Assembly (NCBI RefSeq): GCF_002887735.1
Contig: NZ_PKQP01000005.1
Coordinates: 186,001 to 250,000, forward strand
Length of the DNA stretch: 64,000 nt
Direction of reading: 5' to 3'
Source: Stenotrophomonas bentonitica
GTDB lineage: Bacteria; Pseudomonadota; Gammaproteobacteria; Xanthomonadales; Xanthomonadaceae
Within the stretch, counting starts at the first letter, position 1; every line of letters starts with the position of its first letter. Under the pieces are notes generated by a model. The model was not told where the DNA came from, ran no database searches, and saw only the letters and a list, made by a program, of their open reading frames with translations. Below, one piece after another: positions 9,534 to 18,279 of this stretch. Both the position numbers and the translations under genes were made by a program.

Positions 9534-9607
9534 GTAGAGCCACGCCATGCGTGGCTGACGCGGTGTCAGGATCCCAGGCAGGGCAGCCACGCATGGCGTG
9601 GCTCTGC
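9534..9607. repeat. GTAG-type REP pair (SMAG-like REPIN)
   Basis: Two 24-base units face each other. The left unit reads GTAG-A-GCCACGC-CAT-GCGTGGC-TG; the right unit is its reverse complement, with CTGC in place of CTAC at the outer end. Each unit is itself a hairpin, and they are separated by 26 bases. This matches the Stenotrophomonas GTAG (SMAG) REP family in size, signature tetranucleotide and extragenic position after a stop codon. Similar units recur at 24218, 25144, 28134 and 32881. On RNA it could fold into a stable stem and protect the rmlD 3' end. Confidence 0.85.
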
Positions 9608-9617
9608 CCGCAATAAA

Positions 9618-9641
9618 AAAACCCGGCCTTGGCCGGGTTTT
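9618..9641. terminator. Bidirectional intrinsic terminator between rmlD and xanB
   Basis: A perfect 11-bp stem (AAAACCCGGCC / GGCCGGGTTTT) with a TT loop has A-runs on one side and T-runs on the other, so it can stop transcription from both the rml operon and the convergent spgM-xanB unit. Confidence 0.9.
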
Positions 9642-9663
9642 CTGTTTATCTGCCTACCGTCGA

Positions 9664-11067
9664 TCAGGTACGGCCGTAGGTATCTTCAAACCGCACGATG
9701 TCGTCCTCGCCCAGATAGCTGCCGGACTGCACTTCAATCAGTTCCAGCGGCAGCTTGCCCGGGTTCTTCAGGCGATGGGTCACGCCCAGCGGAATGTACG
9801 TGCTCTGGTTCTCGGTGAGCAGCAGCACTTCCTCGCCGCGGGTCACTTCGGCCGTCCCGCTGACCACGATCCAGTGCTCGGCACGGTGGTGGTGCATCTG
9901 CAGGCTCAGCGTTGCACCCGGCTTGACGGTGATGCGCTTGACCTGGAAGCGGGCACCGTTGTCGATCGAGTCGTACGCGCCCCAGGGGCGGTACACCTTG
10001 CGGTGCCAGGTTGCTTCGGGGCGCCCATCGGCCTTGATCTGGGCGACCACCTGCTTGATCTCCTGCATGCGGTCGCTCTTGCCGACCATCACCGCATCAT
10101 CGGTTTCCACCACGATCACATCGTCCAGGCCGACCAGGGCGATCAGCCGCTCGCCGTAGGCGAAGGTGTTGCGGCAGTCGATCGCGATCACATCGCCGTG
10201 GTGCGCGTTGCCATCCCCATCCTGTTCGGATACATCACGCAGCGCGGTCCACGAGCCCACGTCGTTCCAGCCGGCATCCAGCGGCACGACCACGGCATCA
10301 GCGGTCTTTTCCATCACTGCATAGTCGATGGAATCCGAGGGCACGGCGGCGAAGGCGTCCTTGTCCAGGCGGGTGAAATCGCTGTCACGACGTGCCTGCT
10401 GCCAGGCGGTGCGGCTGCCGGCGAGCATGGCGGGGTGGAACGTCTCCAGCTCGGCCAGGAATCGGGACGCCTTGAACAGGAACATGCCGCTGTTCCAGAA
10501 GTACTCGCCCGACTGCACGTAAGCGGTCGCGGTCTGTGCATCCGGCTTCTCGACAAACCGGTCCACGGCGCGGACATCGCCGCCGGAGGCCGCCTTGATG
10601 TAGCCATAGCCGGTTTCCGGGCCGGTCGGCACGATGCCGAAGGTCACCAGCTTGCCGGACTCCGCGGCCGACACCGCACGCAGCACCGCAGCGCGGAACG
10701 CATTCTCGTCGGCAATCACGTGGTCTGAAGGAAGCACCAGCAGCAGCGCATCATCACCGTCACGGGTCGCTTCCAGTGCCGCCACCGCGATGGCAGGTGC
10801 GGTATTGCGGCCGATCGGCTCCAGCAGGATCGCTTGCGGCTGCACGCCCAGCTGCTGCAACTGCTCGGCGGCCACGAAGCGGTGTTCCTCGTTGGCGACG
10901 ATCAGCGGCGCGCGCCCAGCGATCGCTGCTACGCGCTGCCAGGTCGCCTGCAGCATGGTCTGTTCGCCGGCCAGGGCCAGGAACTGCTTGGGGTAGGACT
11001 CGCGCGACAGCGGCCACAGGCGGGTGCCGGAACCACCGGAAAGGATGACGGGAAGAAGGTTCTGCAT
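9664..11067 (-). CDS. xanB: Bifunctional mannose-1-phosphate guanylyltransferase / mannose-6-phosphate isomerase
   Basis: The 467-residue protein joins an N-terminal nucleotidyltransferase ([20 protein letters not shown] near 9-28; LPSDHVI; FVEKPD) to a C-terminal type II phosphomannose isomerase cupin ([11 protein letters not shown]; metal-site residues in [22 protein letters not shown]). It converts fructose-6-P to mannose-6-P and mannose-1-P to GDP-mannose for LPS or exopolysaccharide. It lies 15 bases after spgM, and its ribosome-binding region overlaps the spgM stop, so the two are co-transcribed. The name follows Xanthomonas/Stenotrophomonas usage. Confidence 0.95.
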   Translation of the reverse strand: MQNLLPVILSGGSGTRLWPLSRESYPKQFLALAGEQTMLQATWQRVAAIAGRAPLIVANEEHRFVAAEQLQQLGVQPQAILLEPIGRNTAPAIAVAALEATRDGDDALLLVLPSDHVIADENAFRAAVLRAVSAAESGKLVTFGIVPTGPETGYGYIKAASGGDVRAVDRFVEKPDAQTATAYVQSGEYFWNSGMFLFKASRFLAELETFHPAMLAGSRTAWQQARRDSDFTRLDKDAFAAVPSDSIDYAVMEKTADAVVVPLDAGWNDVGSWTALRDVSEQDGDGNAHHGDVIAIDCRNTFAYGERLIALVGLDDVIVVETDDAVMVGKSDRMQEIKQVVAQIKADGRPEATWHRKVYRPWGAYDSIDNGARFQVKRITVKPGATLSLQMHHHRAEHWIVVSGTAEVTRGEEVLLLTENQSTYIPLGVTHRLKNPGKLPLELIEVQSGSYLGEDDIVRFEDTYGRT

Positions 11068-11082
11068 GGTGGGGTATTCGCC

Positions 11083-12432
11083 TCAGGCGTCCTTGAGCAA
11101 CTGGGAAATTTCGTCGGTGCGTGCGCGCAGCAGCGCTGCGTCGCCGCGGGTTTCAACATTCAGGCGCAGCAGCGGCTCGGTATTGGAGCTGCGCAGGTTG
11201 AAGCGCCAGTCGCCGAAATCGGCGCTGATGCCATCGGTGTGGTCCAGCGACGGCGCCTGCGCGGCGTAGTGCTCCATCACGCGGGCGACGGAACGCTTGG
11301 CGTCGGCCACCTTGAAGTTGATCTCGCCGCTGCACGGGAACTTCTGCATGCGCGCCTCGACCAGGTCGGCCAGCGAGCGGCCGGACTCGGAGACCAGCGC
11401 GGCGATCAGCAGCCACGGGATCATCCCGGAATCGGCGTAGGCGAACTCGCGGAAATAGTGATGCGCGCTCATCTCGCCGCCATAGACGGCATTTTCCGAG
11501 CGCATCTTCTCCTTGATGAAGGCATGGCCGCTCTTGCACTGCACCGGCTGGCCACCGGCTTCCTCGACCATTTCCACCGTGTTCCAGGTCAGGCGCGGGT
11601 CGTGCACGATCTTGCCGCCGGGCTGGCGCGCCAGGATCGCCTGGGCGAGCAGGCCGACCAGGTAATAGCCTTCGATGAAGCGGCCATTGTGGTCGAAGAA
11701 GAAGCAGCGGTCGAAATCGCCATCCCAGGCGATGCCGAAGTCCGCGCCATGCTCGCGCACGGCCTGCGCGGTGAGCTCGCGGTTCTCCGGCAGCAGCGGG
11801 TTGGGGATGCCGTTGGGGAAGCTGCCGTCGGGTTCATGGCAGATGCGGATGAACTCCAGCGGCAGGTGCGGGGCGAGCAGATCCACGATCGTGCCGGCGC
11901 CGCCGTTGCCGGCATTGACCACCAGCTTCAGCGGCTTGAGCGCCTTGGGCTCGATGTAGCTCAGCAGGTGGGCGATGTAGGCGCTCTTGTCCGGATGCGA
12001 CTGCAGGCCGGCGCTCGGCTCGGCTGCGGGGGCCTGGTCGGCCTCGACCGCGTCGGAGATCGCGAACAGGCCGGTATCGGAGCTGATCGGACGGGCCTGC
12101 TCCTTGACCAGCTTCATGCCGTTGTAATCCATCGGATTATGGCTGGCGGTGACCATCACCCCGCCGGCCGCCTTCAGGTGGTCGACCTGGAAATAGACTT
12201 CTTCGGTCCCGCACAGCCCGATGTCGAGCACCTCGCGGCCGGCGCCGCGCAGGCCGGCTGCCAGGGCATCCTGCAGGGCCCCGCTGGTGAGGCGGACATC
12301 GTGGCCCACCACCACCGTGCCGGGCGACAGCTGGGCGGCCAGGGCCACGCCGATGCGGCGGGCCAGATCTTCGTTCAGTTCATCCGGAACCCGGCCGCGG
12401 ATGTCGTACGCCTTGAATGCGGGGAGCGTCAT
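11083..12432 (-). CDS. spgM: Phosphoglucomutase/phosphomannomutase
   Basis: An alpha-D-phosphohexomutase of 449 residues starting MTLPAFKAYDIRGRVPDE. The phosphoserine loop is TASHNPMDYNGMK (near 103-115), the magnesium loop is WDGDFDRCFFFD (near 240), and the phosphate-binding C-terminal motif is RSSNTEPLLRLN. It interconverts Glc-6-P/Glc-1-P and Man-6-P/Man-1-P, feeding both RmlA and XanB. The Xanthomonas orthologue is called xanA; spgM is the S. maltophilia name for the gene in this same place. First gene of the leftward spgM-xanB unit. Confidence 0.95.
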   Translation of the reverse strand: MTLPAFKAYDIRGRVPDELNEDLARRIGVALAAQLSPGTVVVGHDVRLTSGALQDALAAGLRGAGREVLDIGLCGTEEVYFQVDHLKAAGGVMVTASHNPMDYNGMKLVKEQARPISSDTGLFAISDAVEADQAPAAEPSAGLQSHPDKSAYIAHLLSYIEPKALKPLKLVVNAGNGGAGTIVDLLAPHLPLEFIRICHEPDGSFPNGIPNPLLPENRELTAQAVREHGADFGIAWDGDFDRCFFFDHNGRFIEGYYLVGLLAQAILARQPGGKIVHDPRLTWNTVEMVEEAGGQPVQCKSGHAFIKEKMRSENAVYGGEMSAHHYFREFAYADSGMIPWLLIAALVSESGRSLADLVEARMQKFPCSGEINFKVADAKRSVARVMEHYAAQAPSLDHTDGISADFGDWRFNLRSSNTEPLLRLNVETRGDAALLRARTDEISQLLKDA

Positions 12433-12555
12433 CTATTCAGTCCTTCTGACAGTCAGCGCACTAGTTTAGCCGCTGCCGTGTATGGGAATCGTTTTCACCG
12501 GCGCGGGCCGGGTCGACGCCGGACCCATGGGGCAGGGAAAGCCCCGGGCAATGGC

Positions 12556-12561
12556 TACAAT
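12556..12561 (+). promoter_or_regulatory. Possible -10 element of scoAB
   Basis: TACAAT sits 31 bases before the scoA ATG in a 160-base divergent gap with spgM. No convincing -35 hexamer is seen at 16-18 bases, so this is only a candidate. Confidence 0.35.
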
Positions 12562-12592
12562 GGCCGCTTACATCAACGAGGTGAGGGCGTAG

Positions 12593-13327
12593 ATGAGCAA
12601 GTCCCCAGACAACGCCGGGCGACGTGGCAAGCAGTACGCCAGTGCGGCTGAAGCGCTGCAAGGCGCCATCGCCGATGGCCAGACCCTGGCGGTCGGCGGG
12701 TTCGGCCTGTGCGGTATTCCCGAGGCCCTGATCGCCGCGCTGCGCGATACCGGTGCCAAGGACCTGACCGTGATCTCCAACAATGCGGGTGTGGATGGCT
12801 TCGGCCTCGGCCAGCTGCTGGCGACCCGCCAGATCCGCAAGATGATCTCCTCCTACGTGGGCGAGAACAAGGAGTTCGAGCGTCAGTACCTGGCCGGCGA
12901 GCTGGAGCTGGAGTTCAACCCGCAGGGCACCCTGGCCGAGCGGCTGCGCGCCGGCGGTGCGGGCATTCCGGCCTTCTTCACCGCGACCGGCTACGGCACG
13001 GTGGTGGCCGAAGGCAAGGAAACCCGCGAGTTCGACGGCAAGCACTACGTGATGGAGACCGCGCTGCGCGCCGACATCGCGCTGGTCAAGGCGTGGAAGG
13101 CCGACGAGCCCGGCAACCTGGTGTTCCGAAAGACCGCGCGCAACTTCAACCCGGCCTGCGCGATGGCCGGCAAGCTGTGCATCGTGGAAGTGGAAGAGGT
13201 GGTGCCGGTGGGCAGCATCGACCCGGACCAGGTGCATCTGCCGGGCATCTACGTGCACCGCATCGTGCACAACCCGCACCCCGAGAAGCGTATCGAACAG
13301 CGTACCGTGCGCCAGGAGGCGAACTGA
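12593..13327 (+). CDS. scoA: 3-oxoacid CoA-transferase, subunit A
   Basis: This 244-residue family-I CoA-transferase alpha subunit contains the CoA-binding signature [13 protein letters not shown] near 40-52 and the terminal stretch [21 protein letters not shown] (shown as [10 protein letters not shown] and DPDQVHLPG). The pair transfers CoA from succinyl-CoA to acetoacetate-type acids. Subunit B follows after one base, so the two form one operon. In Xanthomonas LPS papers the equivalent genes next to xanAB are called lpsI and lpsJ, but the domain content is that of SCOT. GAGGTGAGGG precedes the ATG, and a TACAAT hexamer lies about 30 bases upstream. Confidence 0.94.
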   Translation: MSKSPDNAGRRGKQYASAAEALQGAIADGQTLAVGGFGLCGIPEALIAALRDTGAKDLTVISNNAGVDGFGLGQLLATRQIRKMISSYVGENKEFERQYLAGELELEFNPQGTLAERLRAGGAGIPAFFTATGYGTVVAEGKETREFDGKHYVMETALRADIALVKAWKADEPGNLVFRKTARNFNPACAMAGKLCIVEVEEVVPVGSIDPDQVHLPGIYVHRIVHNPHPEKRIEQRTVRQEAN

Positions 13328-13328
13328 G

Positions 13329-13961
13329 ATGGCCTGGACCCGTGATGAAATGGCACAGCGCGCCGCGCGCGAGCTGACCGACGGTGCGTACGTGAACCTG
13401 GGCATCGGTCTGCCGACCCTGGTGGCCAACCATATTCCCGACGGCGTCGACGTGTGGTTGCAGTCCGAGAATGGGCTGCTGGGCATCGGCCCGTTCCCGA
13501 CCGAAGCCGAAGTGGATGCCGACCTGATCAACGCCGGCAAGCAGACGGTGACCGCACGCGCGGGCGCCAGCTACTTTGGCAGCCACGACAGCTTCGCGAT
13601 GATCCGTGGCGGTCATATCAACCTGGCCATCCTCGGCGCGATGCAGGTCACCGACAAGGGCGATCTGGCCAACTGGATGGTGCCCGGCAAGATGGTCAAG
13701 GGCATGGGCGGGGCGATGGATCTGGTCGCCGGCGTGCAGCGCGTGGTGGTGCTGATGGAGCACACCGCCAAGAACGGCGAGCACAAGATTCTGTCCGAGT
13801 GCAATCTGCCGCTGACCGGGGTTGGCGTGGTCGATCGCATCATCACCGACCTGGCCGTGTTCGATGTCACCGACAAGGGCCTGGTGCTGATCGAGTCCGC
13901 GCCGGGCGTGGGTATCGATGAGCTGAAGGAAAAGACCGGCGTGGCCTTCGGCCAGGCCTGA
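13329..13961 (+). CDS. scoB: 3-oxoacid CoA-transferase, subunit B
   Basis: The 210-residue beta subunit has the active-site motif [12 protein letters not shown] at about 49-60, whose glutamate forms the glutamyl-CoA thioester, and [13 protein letters not shown] ahead of it. It begins one base after the stop of subunit A. A G+C hairpin (GTGGTGCCCGT / ACGGGCACCAC) follows about 15 bases after the stop and may end the operon. The family call is firm; the physiological acid is not determined. Confidence 0.95.
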   Translation: MAWTRDEMAQRAARELTDGAYVNLGIGLPTLVANHIPDGVDVWLQSENGLLGIGPFPTEAEVDADLINAGKQTVTARAGASYFGSHDSFAMIRGGHINLAILGAMQVTDKGDLANWMVPGKMVKGMGGAMDLVAGVQRVVVLMEHTAKNGEHKILSECNLPLTGVGVVDRIITDLAVFDVTDKGLVLIESAPGVGIDELKEKTGVAFGQA

Positions 13962-13975
13962 TCGCTGTCGCCGCC

Positions 13976-14000
13976 GTGGTGCCCGTGCGACGGGCACCAC
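13976..14000 (+). terminator. Hairpin after scoB (possible terminator)
   Basis: A perfect 11-bp stem, GTGGTGCCCGT / ACGGGCACCAC with a three-base GCG loop, lies in the 58-base gap between scoB and the alkB-type gene. No T-run follows, so it may act as an RNA 3' stabiliser or a partial terminator rather than a classical one. Confidence 0.45.
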
Positions 14001-14019
14001 GATAGTCGTTGAGGATTCC

Positions 14020-14610
14020 ATGGATCTGCATCTGCGCGAGGCCGAGGTGAGTTGGCACCGCCACTGGCTGCCCCGCGACGCCGCCGACACCCTCCAGCGC
14101 ACGCTGCGCGAGGATGTCCCGTGGGAGGTGCACAGGATCCGCATGTTCGGCCGCCAGGTCGATTCCCCGCGGCTGAGCTGCTGGATGGGCGACCCGGCCG
14201 CCCGCTACCGCTATTCCGGTACCGAGTTCGTGCCGCAGCCGTGGCATCCGGCGCTGCTGCCGCTTCGGGATCAGCTGGCCGCATTCTGTGGCCACGCGTT
14301 CAACAGCGTGCTGCTCAACCGTTACCGCGATGGTGATGACGGGATGGGCTGGCACAGTGACAACGAGCCCGAGCTCGGGCCGGCGCCGGTGATCGCGTCA
14401 CTGAGCCTGGGCGCGGGGCGGCGGTTCCTGCTGCGGCGCCGGGACGACCATGCGAAAAAGGCCGAGGTCCTGCTGGACCATGGCGATCTGCTGGTGATGG
14501 GGGGGCAGACCCAGCGCCATTACCAGCATTCCCTGCCCAAAAGCGCGCGACCGCTGGCCGAGCGCCTCAATCTCACGTTCCGCTGGATCAACGCACCCGG
14601 GCAGGGGTGA
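14020..14610 (+). CDS. AlkB-family 2-oxoglutarate/Fe(II) dioxygenase
   Basis: This 196-residue protein has the AlkB fold signature: NRYRDGDDGMGWHSDNE (Fe-binding H and D of the HxD pair near 110-112), SLSLGAGRRFLLRR, GDLLVMGG, and QRHYQHSLPK carrying the distal histidine, then RLNLTFRW with the 2-oxoglutarate-binding arginine. These enzymes oxidatively remove alkyl lesions from nucleic acid bases. The short N-terminus resembles AlkB homologues of the ALKBH2/3 type more than E. coli AlkB. Its last 23 bases overlap the 3' end of the convergent lipoprotein gene. Confidence 0.9.
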   Translation: MDLHLREAEVSWHRHWLPRDAADTLQRTLREDVPWEVHRIRMFGRQVDSPRLSCWMGDPAARYRYSGTEFVPQPWHPALLPLRDQLAAFCGHAFNSVLLNRYRDGDDGMGWHSDNEPELGPAPVIASLSLGAGRRFLLRRRDDHAKKAEVLLDHGDLLVMGGQTQRHYQHSLPKSARPLAERLNLTFRWINAPGQG

Positions 14611-15247
14611 CCGCGCTGCGGGCGTGATCCTGCTCGCCGGTCACCAGCGTCCAGCCCACCACGTTCGTGGTCAGTGTCTGCAGCCCCTGTTCCAGCGCGG
14701 CGGTGACCTGGGCGACGTCGGTGCTGCCGACCGGGTTTTCCTGGCGGAAGGTGCGGTCGGCGACCACGCGCTGGTCGATCACGTGGATCAGTTTGGCGTT
14801 CACTTCGATCAGCGCGGTCGGCGTGGCCTGGCCGCGGTAATCGGCTTCGAAACGGCGCACGTCCATGGCCAGTTTGTAGTCGGCGCGGATGCCGGTGGTG
14901 ACCCGGGCCACGCCGTTGATGCGGCCGGAATCCTCGAAGCCGCGCACCAGCGCGTCGTCGAGCATGTCGGTGGCCGGCTGGGCCCAGCTCACGCCCTTGT
15001 AGACCTCCAGCTCGGAGGGGGTCGGACGGACGTTGATGCGCGGGCTGTCGACCACGCGGGCGGCGCTGGGCTTGACCAGCACCAGCTGCCAATCGACGGT
15101 CGGCCAGCTCGGGTCGGCCTGGATGCGCACCACGGGCGAATAGATCGTCACCGCGCTGCGTTCGTTGCTGCCCAGCAGCGAGCAGCCGCCAAGCGCGGCG
15201 ATCAGGGCGATCGGCAGCAGGGGCCGGAAGAAGGTCGCGTGGCTCAT
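14588..15247 (-). CDS. PqiC-type ABC transport auxiliary lipoprotein
   Basis: The 219-residue protein has a signal peptide ending in a lipobox (LIAALGGC, Cys about residue 22), predicting an outer-membrane or periplasm-facing lipoprotein. The mature region fits the ABC-type transport auxiliary lipoprotein family (PqiC/YmbA): VRIQADPSWPTVDWQLVLVK, LEVYKGVSWAQPATDMLDDAL (split as LEVYKGVSW and ATDMLDDAL) and repeated beta segments ending in a helix. It is the last gene of the MCE operon, joined to the MlaD-type gene by an ATGA overlap. PqiC-like proteins are thought to form the outer-membrane end of MCE bridges. Confidence 0.85.
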   Translation of the reverse strand: MSHATFFRPLLPIALIAALGGCSLLGSNERSAVTIYSPVVRIQADPSWPTVDWQLVLVKPSAARVVDSPRINVRPTPSELEVYKGVSWAQPATDMLDDALVRGFEDSGRINGVARVTTGIRADYKLAMDVRRFEADYRGQATPTALIEVNAKLIHVIDQRVVADRTFRQENPVGSTDVAQVTAALEQGLQTLTTNVVGWTLVTGEQDHARSAVTPARVR

Positions 15248-16170
15248 TTGGGTTCGAACTCCTTGGGTGCGTCACGGCCGAGCAGATAGCGTGCCGGGTT
15301 GTTGTCCAGGCGGTCGCTGACCCGGCGCAGGTCGCGGATCAGGCCGCGCAGCTCGGTCAGGGTCGGGCCGAGCTGGGCCAGGCCATCATTGGCGAAGCTG
15401 TTGATCGCGGCACGGTTCTCGCCAAGGATCGAATCGGCATTGCCGGCCGCCGAGTCCAGCTTGCTCAGCGTGGTTTCCAGCTTGTCCAGGATCGGCGGCA
15501 GCTGCTGCACCAGATTCTTGTCCAGCCGCTGGATGGTGCCGTTGGTGCTCTTGAGGGTCACATCCAGGCTGCGGGCGGCATCACGCGCGCTCAGCAGCAG
15601 CGCCTGGGTACCCTGGTCGCGGTCGGCCAGGCCGCCGCTGATGGTTTCCAGGTTGGCCAGGGTGGCGTTGATGCTGGCCACGTTGCGGTCGCTGAGCACC
15701 TGGTCCATGCGCTCGACGATGCGGTTGGCCACGTCGGTGATGTTCTGCAGCGCCGAGGGGGTGGTCGGGATGATCGGGGCCGGATCCTTGTTGACCGCGG
15801 TCAGCGCGGGCGACTGCGGCGTGCCGCCACTGAGCTGGATGATCGACGGGCCGGTCAGGCTGGTGATCGCCAGCTTGGCGCGGGTGTCGGTCTTGACCGG
15901 CGTATTGGAGTTCAGGCGGATCCGTGCGACCACCTGGCGCGGATCGTCCGGTACCAGGTTCAGTTCGGTGATCGAGCCGACCGCGATGCCGTTGTACTGC
16001 ACCGGGCTGCCGACCGACAGGCCGGTGACGGCCTCGCGGAACACCACGCGGTACTCGGTCCAGGTGCGGTCGGAGGAGTACTTGGCGGCCCACAGGCCGA
16101 AGGCCAGCAGCGCCAGGCCCACTATCAGGGTGAAGGCGCCGATCAGGACGTAATTGGCTTTGGTTTCCAT
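15244..16170 (-). CDS. MlaD-type MCE-domain lipid transport protein
   Basis: A 308-residue protein with one N-terminal membrane helix (ALIVGLALLAFGLWAA-like, residues about 8-28), a single MCE domain (YRVVFREAVTGLSVGSPVQY, GIAVGSITEL, ITSLTGPSIIQLSGG), and a long C-terminal alpha-helical region predicted to form coiled coil. MCE proteins form hexameric rings that carry phospholipids through the periplasm. The helical extension (about residues 150-290) is longer than in E. coli MlaD and may form a tube or needle. Three bases separate it from the ATPase gene upstream. Confidence 0.92.
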   Translation of the reverse strand: METKANYVLIGAFTLIVGLALLAFGLWAAKYSSDRTWTEYRVVFREAVTGLSVGSPVQYNGIAVGSITELNLVPDDPRQVVARIRLNSNTPVKTDTRAKLAITSLTGPSIIQLSGGTPQSPALTAVNKDPAPIIPTTPSALQNITDVANRIVERMDQVLSDRNVASINATLANLETISGGLADRDQGTQALLLSARDAARSLDVTLKSTNGTIQRLDKNLVQQLPPILDKLETTLSKLDSAAGNADSILGENRAAINSFANDGLAQLGPTLTELRGLIRDLRRVSDRLDNNPARYLLGRDAPKEFEPK

Positions 16171-16173
16171 GGC

Positions 16174-17004
16174 TTACTCGCTCTCGTGCTTTGCATCGCG
16201 CGCAGCACGCGCGCGCGGTCCGTGGAAGTACTCCTGGATCCACGGGTGGTCCAGTTGTTCGATCTCGTGGAGCGGGGCATTGGCGATGACTTTCTTGTCG
16301 GCCAGCACCGCCACCCGGTCACAGATCGCATACAGCGTGTCCAGATCATGTGTGATCAGGAAGACCGTCAGGCCCAGCGCTTCCTGCAGGGTCTTGATCA
16401 GGCGGTCGAAGGCGGCCGCGCCGATCGGATCCAGCCCGGCGGTAGGCTCGTCCAGGAACAGCAGCGGCGGGTCCAGCGCCAGCGCCCGGGCCAGGCCGGC
16501 GCGCTTGCGCATGCCGCCGGACAGCTGCGAGGGCAGCTTGTTGATCGCATCGGCCGGCAGGCCGGCCAGCTTCACCTTGAGCAGGGCCAGCTCGTAATGC
16601 CAGCGCTCGGGCAACTCGCCGTGGTGTTCCTTCAGCGGCACCTGTACGTTCTCGCCCACGGTGAGCGAGGAGAACAGGGCGCCATCCTGGAACAGCACGC
16701 CGGTATTGCGTTCGATATGCAGGCGGTTGGCCGGGTCGCTGGAACGGGCGTCGACGCCGAGTACCTCGATCTGGCCGTCATCGGGCGTGCGCAGGCCGAG
16801 GATGCTGCGCATCAACACCGACTTGCCGGTACCCGAGCCGCCGACCACGCCGAGAATCTCGCCGCGGCGCACGTCCAGGTCCAGCCCGTCGTGCACGACC
16901 TGCGCGCCGAAACGGTTGGTCAGCCCGCGCACGCGGATCAGCAGTTCACCATCACCGGTGGCGGCGTCGTCGCGGTCCATGGCCGGAGCGGTATCGGTGC
17001 TCAT
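16174..17004 (-). CDS. MlaF-type ABC transporter ATPase
   Basis: The 276-residue ABC ATPase has Walker A GGSGTGKSVLMRSIL near 55-69, signature LSGGMRKRAGLARALALDP, Walker B LLFLDEPTAGLDP and the H-loop ITHDLDTL. GGMRKRAGLARA is characteristic of the MlaF/TtgA2 branch serving MCE lipid transporters. It sits three bases after the permease gene and three before the MCE gene in a tight leftward operon. The acidic N-terminal extension (about 20 residues) is not conserved in the family. Confidence 0.94.
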   Translation of the reverse strand: MSTDTAPAMDRDDAATGDGELLIRVRGLTNRFGAQVVHDGLDLDVRRGEILGVVGGSGTGKSVLMRSILGLRTPDDGQIEVLGVDARSSDPANRLHIERNTGVLFQDGALFSSLTVGENVQVPLKEHHGELPERWHYELALLKVKLAGLPADAINKLPSQLSGGMRKRAGLARALALDPPLLFLDEPTAGLDPIGAAAFDRLIKTLQEALGLTVFLITHDLDTLYAICDRVAVLADKKVIANAPLHEIEQLDHPWIQEYFHGPRARAARDAKHESE

Positions 17005-17007
17005 CGG

Positions 17008-18120
17008 TTACCAGCCCATCTTCATGAACCACAGCGCGGCGAACGCGTCGAGGATGATCACCAGCGAAATGGCCTGCACCACGCTCGAGGTGGTGCGCTC
17101 GCCGACCGACTGCGCGGTGCCTTCAACCTTGAGGCCTTCCAGGCAGCCGATCAGGCCGATCACCAGCGCGAACACCGGGGCCTTCGACAGGCCGACCAGC
17201 ATGTTGCGCACTTCCATGGTGTCGTGCATCCGCGCGATGTACATCTGCGGCGGGATGTCCAGATCGAACGCGCCGACGGTGATGCCACCGGCCAGGCCGG
17301 CGACCATCGCGATGAAGGTCAGCAGCGGCAGGGTGATCAGCAGGGCGATCAGGCGCGGCAGCACCAGCAGGTCGACCGGGTCCAGGCCGAGCGTCTTCAT
17401 CGCGTCGATTTCTTCGCGGGCCTTCATCGCGCCGATCTGCGCGGTGAACGCACTGGCGGTGCGGCCGGCCAGCACGATGGCGGTCAACAGCACCGCGAAC
17501 TCGCGCAGGAAGGCGATGCTGACCAGTTCGACTACATAGATCTCCGCGCCAAAGTCGCGCAGGATCGTGGAGCCGAGGAAGGCGATCACCGCGCCGACCA
17601 GATACGACAGCAGGGCCACCAGCGGCACCGCGTCCAGGCCGACCTGCTCCATCTGCGCGACGGTAGCAGTGAGACGGAAGCGGCGCGGTTCCTTGATCAG
17701 GCGCGCGCCCTTGACCAGGTTCTCGCCCAGGAAACTGGCCAGCGCCACGATGTTGTGGCCCATGCCGTGCACGCTGACACCGAGCCGCTCCAGCGCGGCC
17801 AGCACGCCGAAGTCGCGTTTGGCCTTGGGCCGGTCGTCGGCGACTTCCTCGATGGTGGAGACCAGCGCGCGATGCTCCTCGCGGAACGTCACCGCGTCCT
17901 CGCCCAGGTCGGCGCGGTGCGCGACACGCAGCAGCTGCAGCACACCGGCTGAATCGAGCAGGGTAATGCCGCTGGCGTCCAGGCCGGTCACTTTCTCCGG
18001 AAGGCCGCGCAGCACTTCGGCCGCGTCCAGCGCGGTGCGTAATGTCCAATGGCCAGACAACCGGATCAGGCCGGGGTCCTGGGCATCCTGCTCGAGATGG
18101 GGGGCTTGGTCTGAGGTCAT
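17008..18120 (-). CDS. MlaE-type permease with fused N-terminal STAS domain
   Basis: Starting at the ATG giving MTSDQAPHLEQ (AGGAC upstream), the protein has 370 residues. Residues 1 to about 105 form a STAS domain (SGITLLDSAGVLQLLRVA), the equivalent of the separate MlaB subunit in E. coli. The rest is an MlaE permease: LVALLSYLVGAVIAFLGS, TAIVLAGRTASAFTAQIGAM, and EEIDAMKTLGLDPVDLLVLP (the EIDAM coupling helix). First gene of the four-gene MCE operon. The open frame continues to 18213, but the extra residues look non-coding. Known family; substrate presumably glycerophospholipid. Confidence 0.93.
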   Translation of the reverse strand: MTSDQAPHLEQDAQDPGLIRLSGHWTLRTALDAAEVLRGLPEKVTGLDASGITLLDSAGVLQLLRVAHRADLGEDAVTFREEHRALVSTIEEVADDRPKAKRDFGVLAALERLGVSVHGMGHNIVALASFLGENLVKGARLIKEPRRFRLTATVAQMEQVGLDAVPLVALLSYLVGAVIAFLGSTILRDFGAEIYVVELVSIAFLREFAVLLTAIVLAGRTASAFTAQIGAMKAREEIDAMKTLGLDPVDLLVLPRLIALLITLPLLTFIAMVAGLAGGITVGAFDLDIPPQMYIARMHDTMEVRNMLVGLSKAPVFALVIGLIGCLEGLKVEGTAQSVGERTTSSVVQAISLVIILDAFAALWFMKMGW

Positions 18121-18279
18121 GTAGGCGTCCTGCGCGCAGCATACCCTGTCCGGGTGCATGGCTCGCGTATGCGCCGGACCGGTCCGTACACGCCGCTCGG
18201 CACTGCCGGGCATGCGCGCGCCAGCATCATGACACCGGGATTCTTCAGGCCGGGGCGTGTTCGGGTAATACTACGGCGC

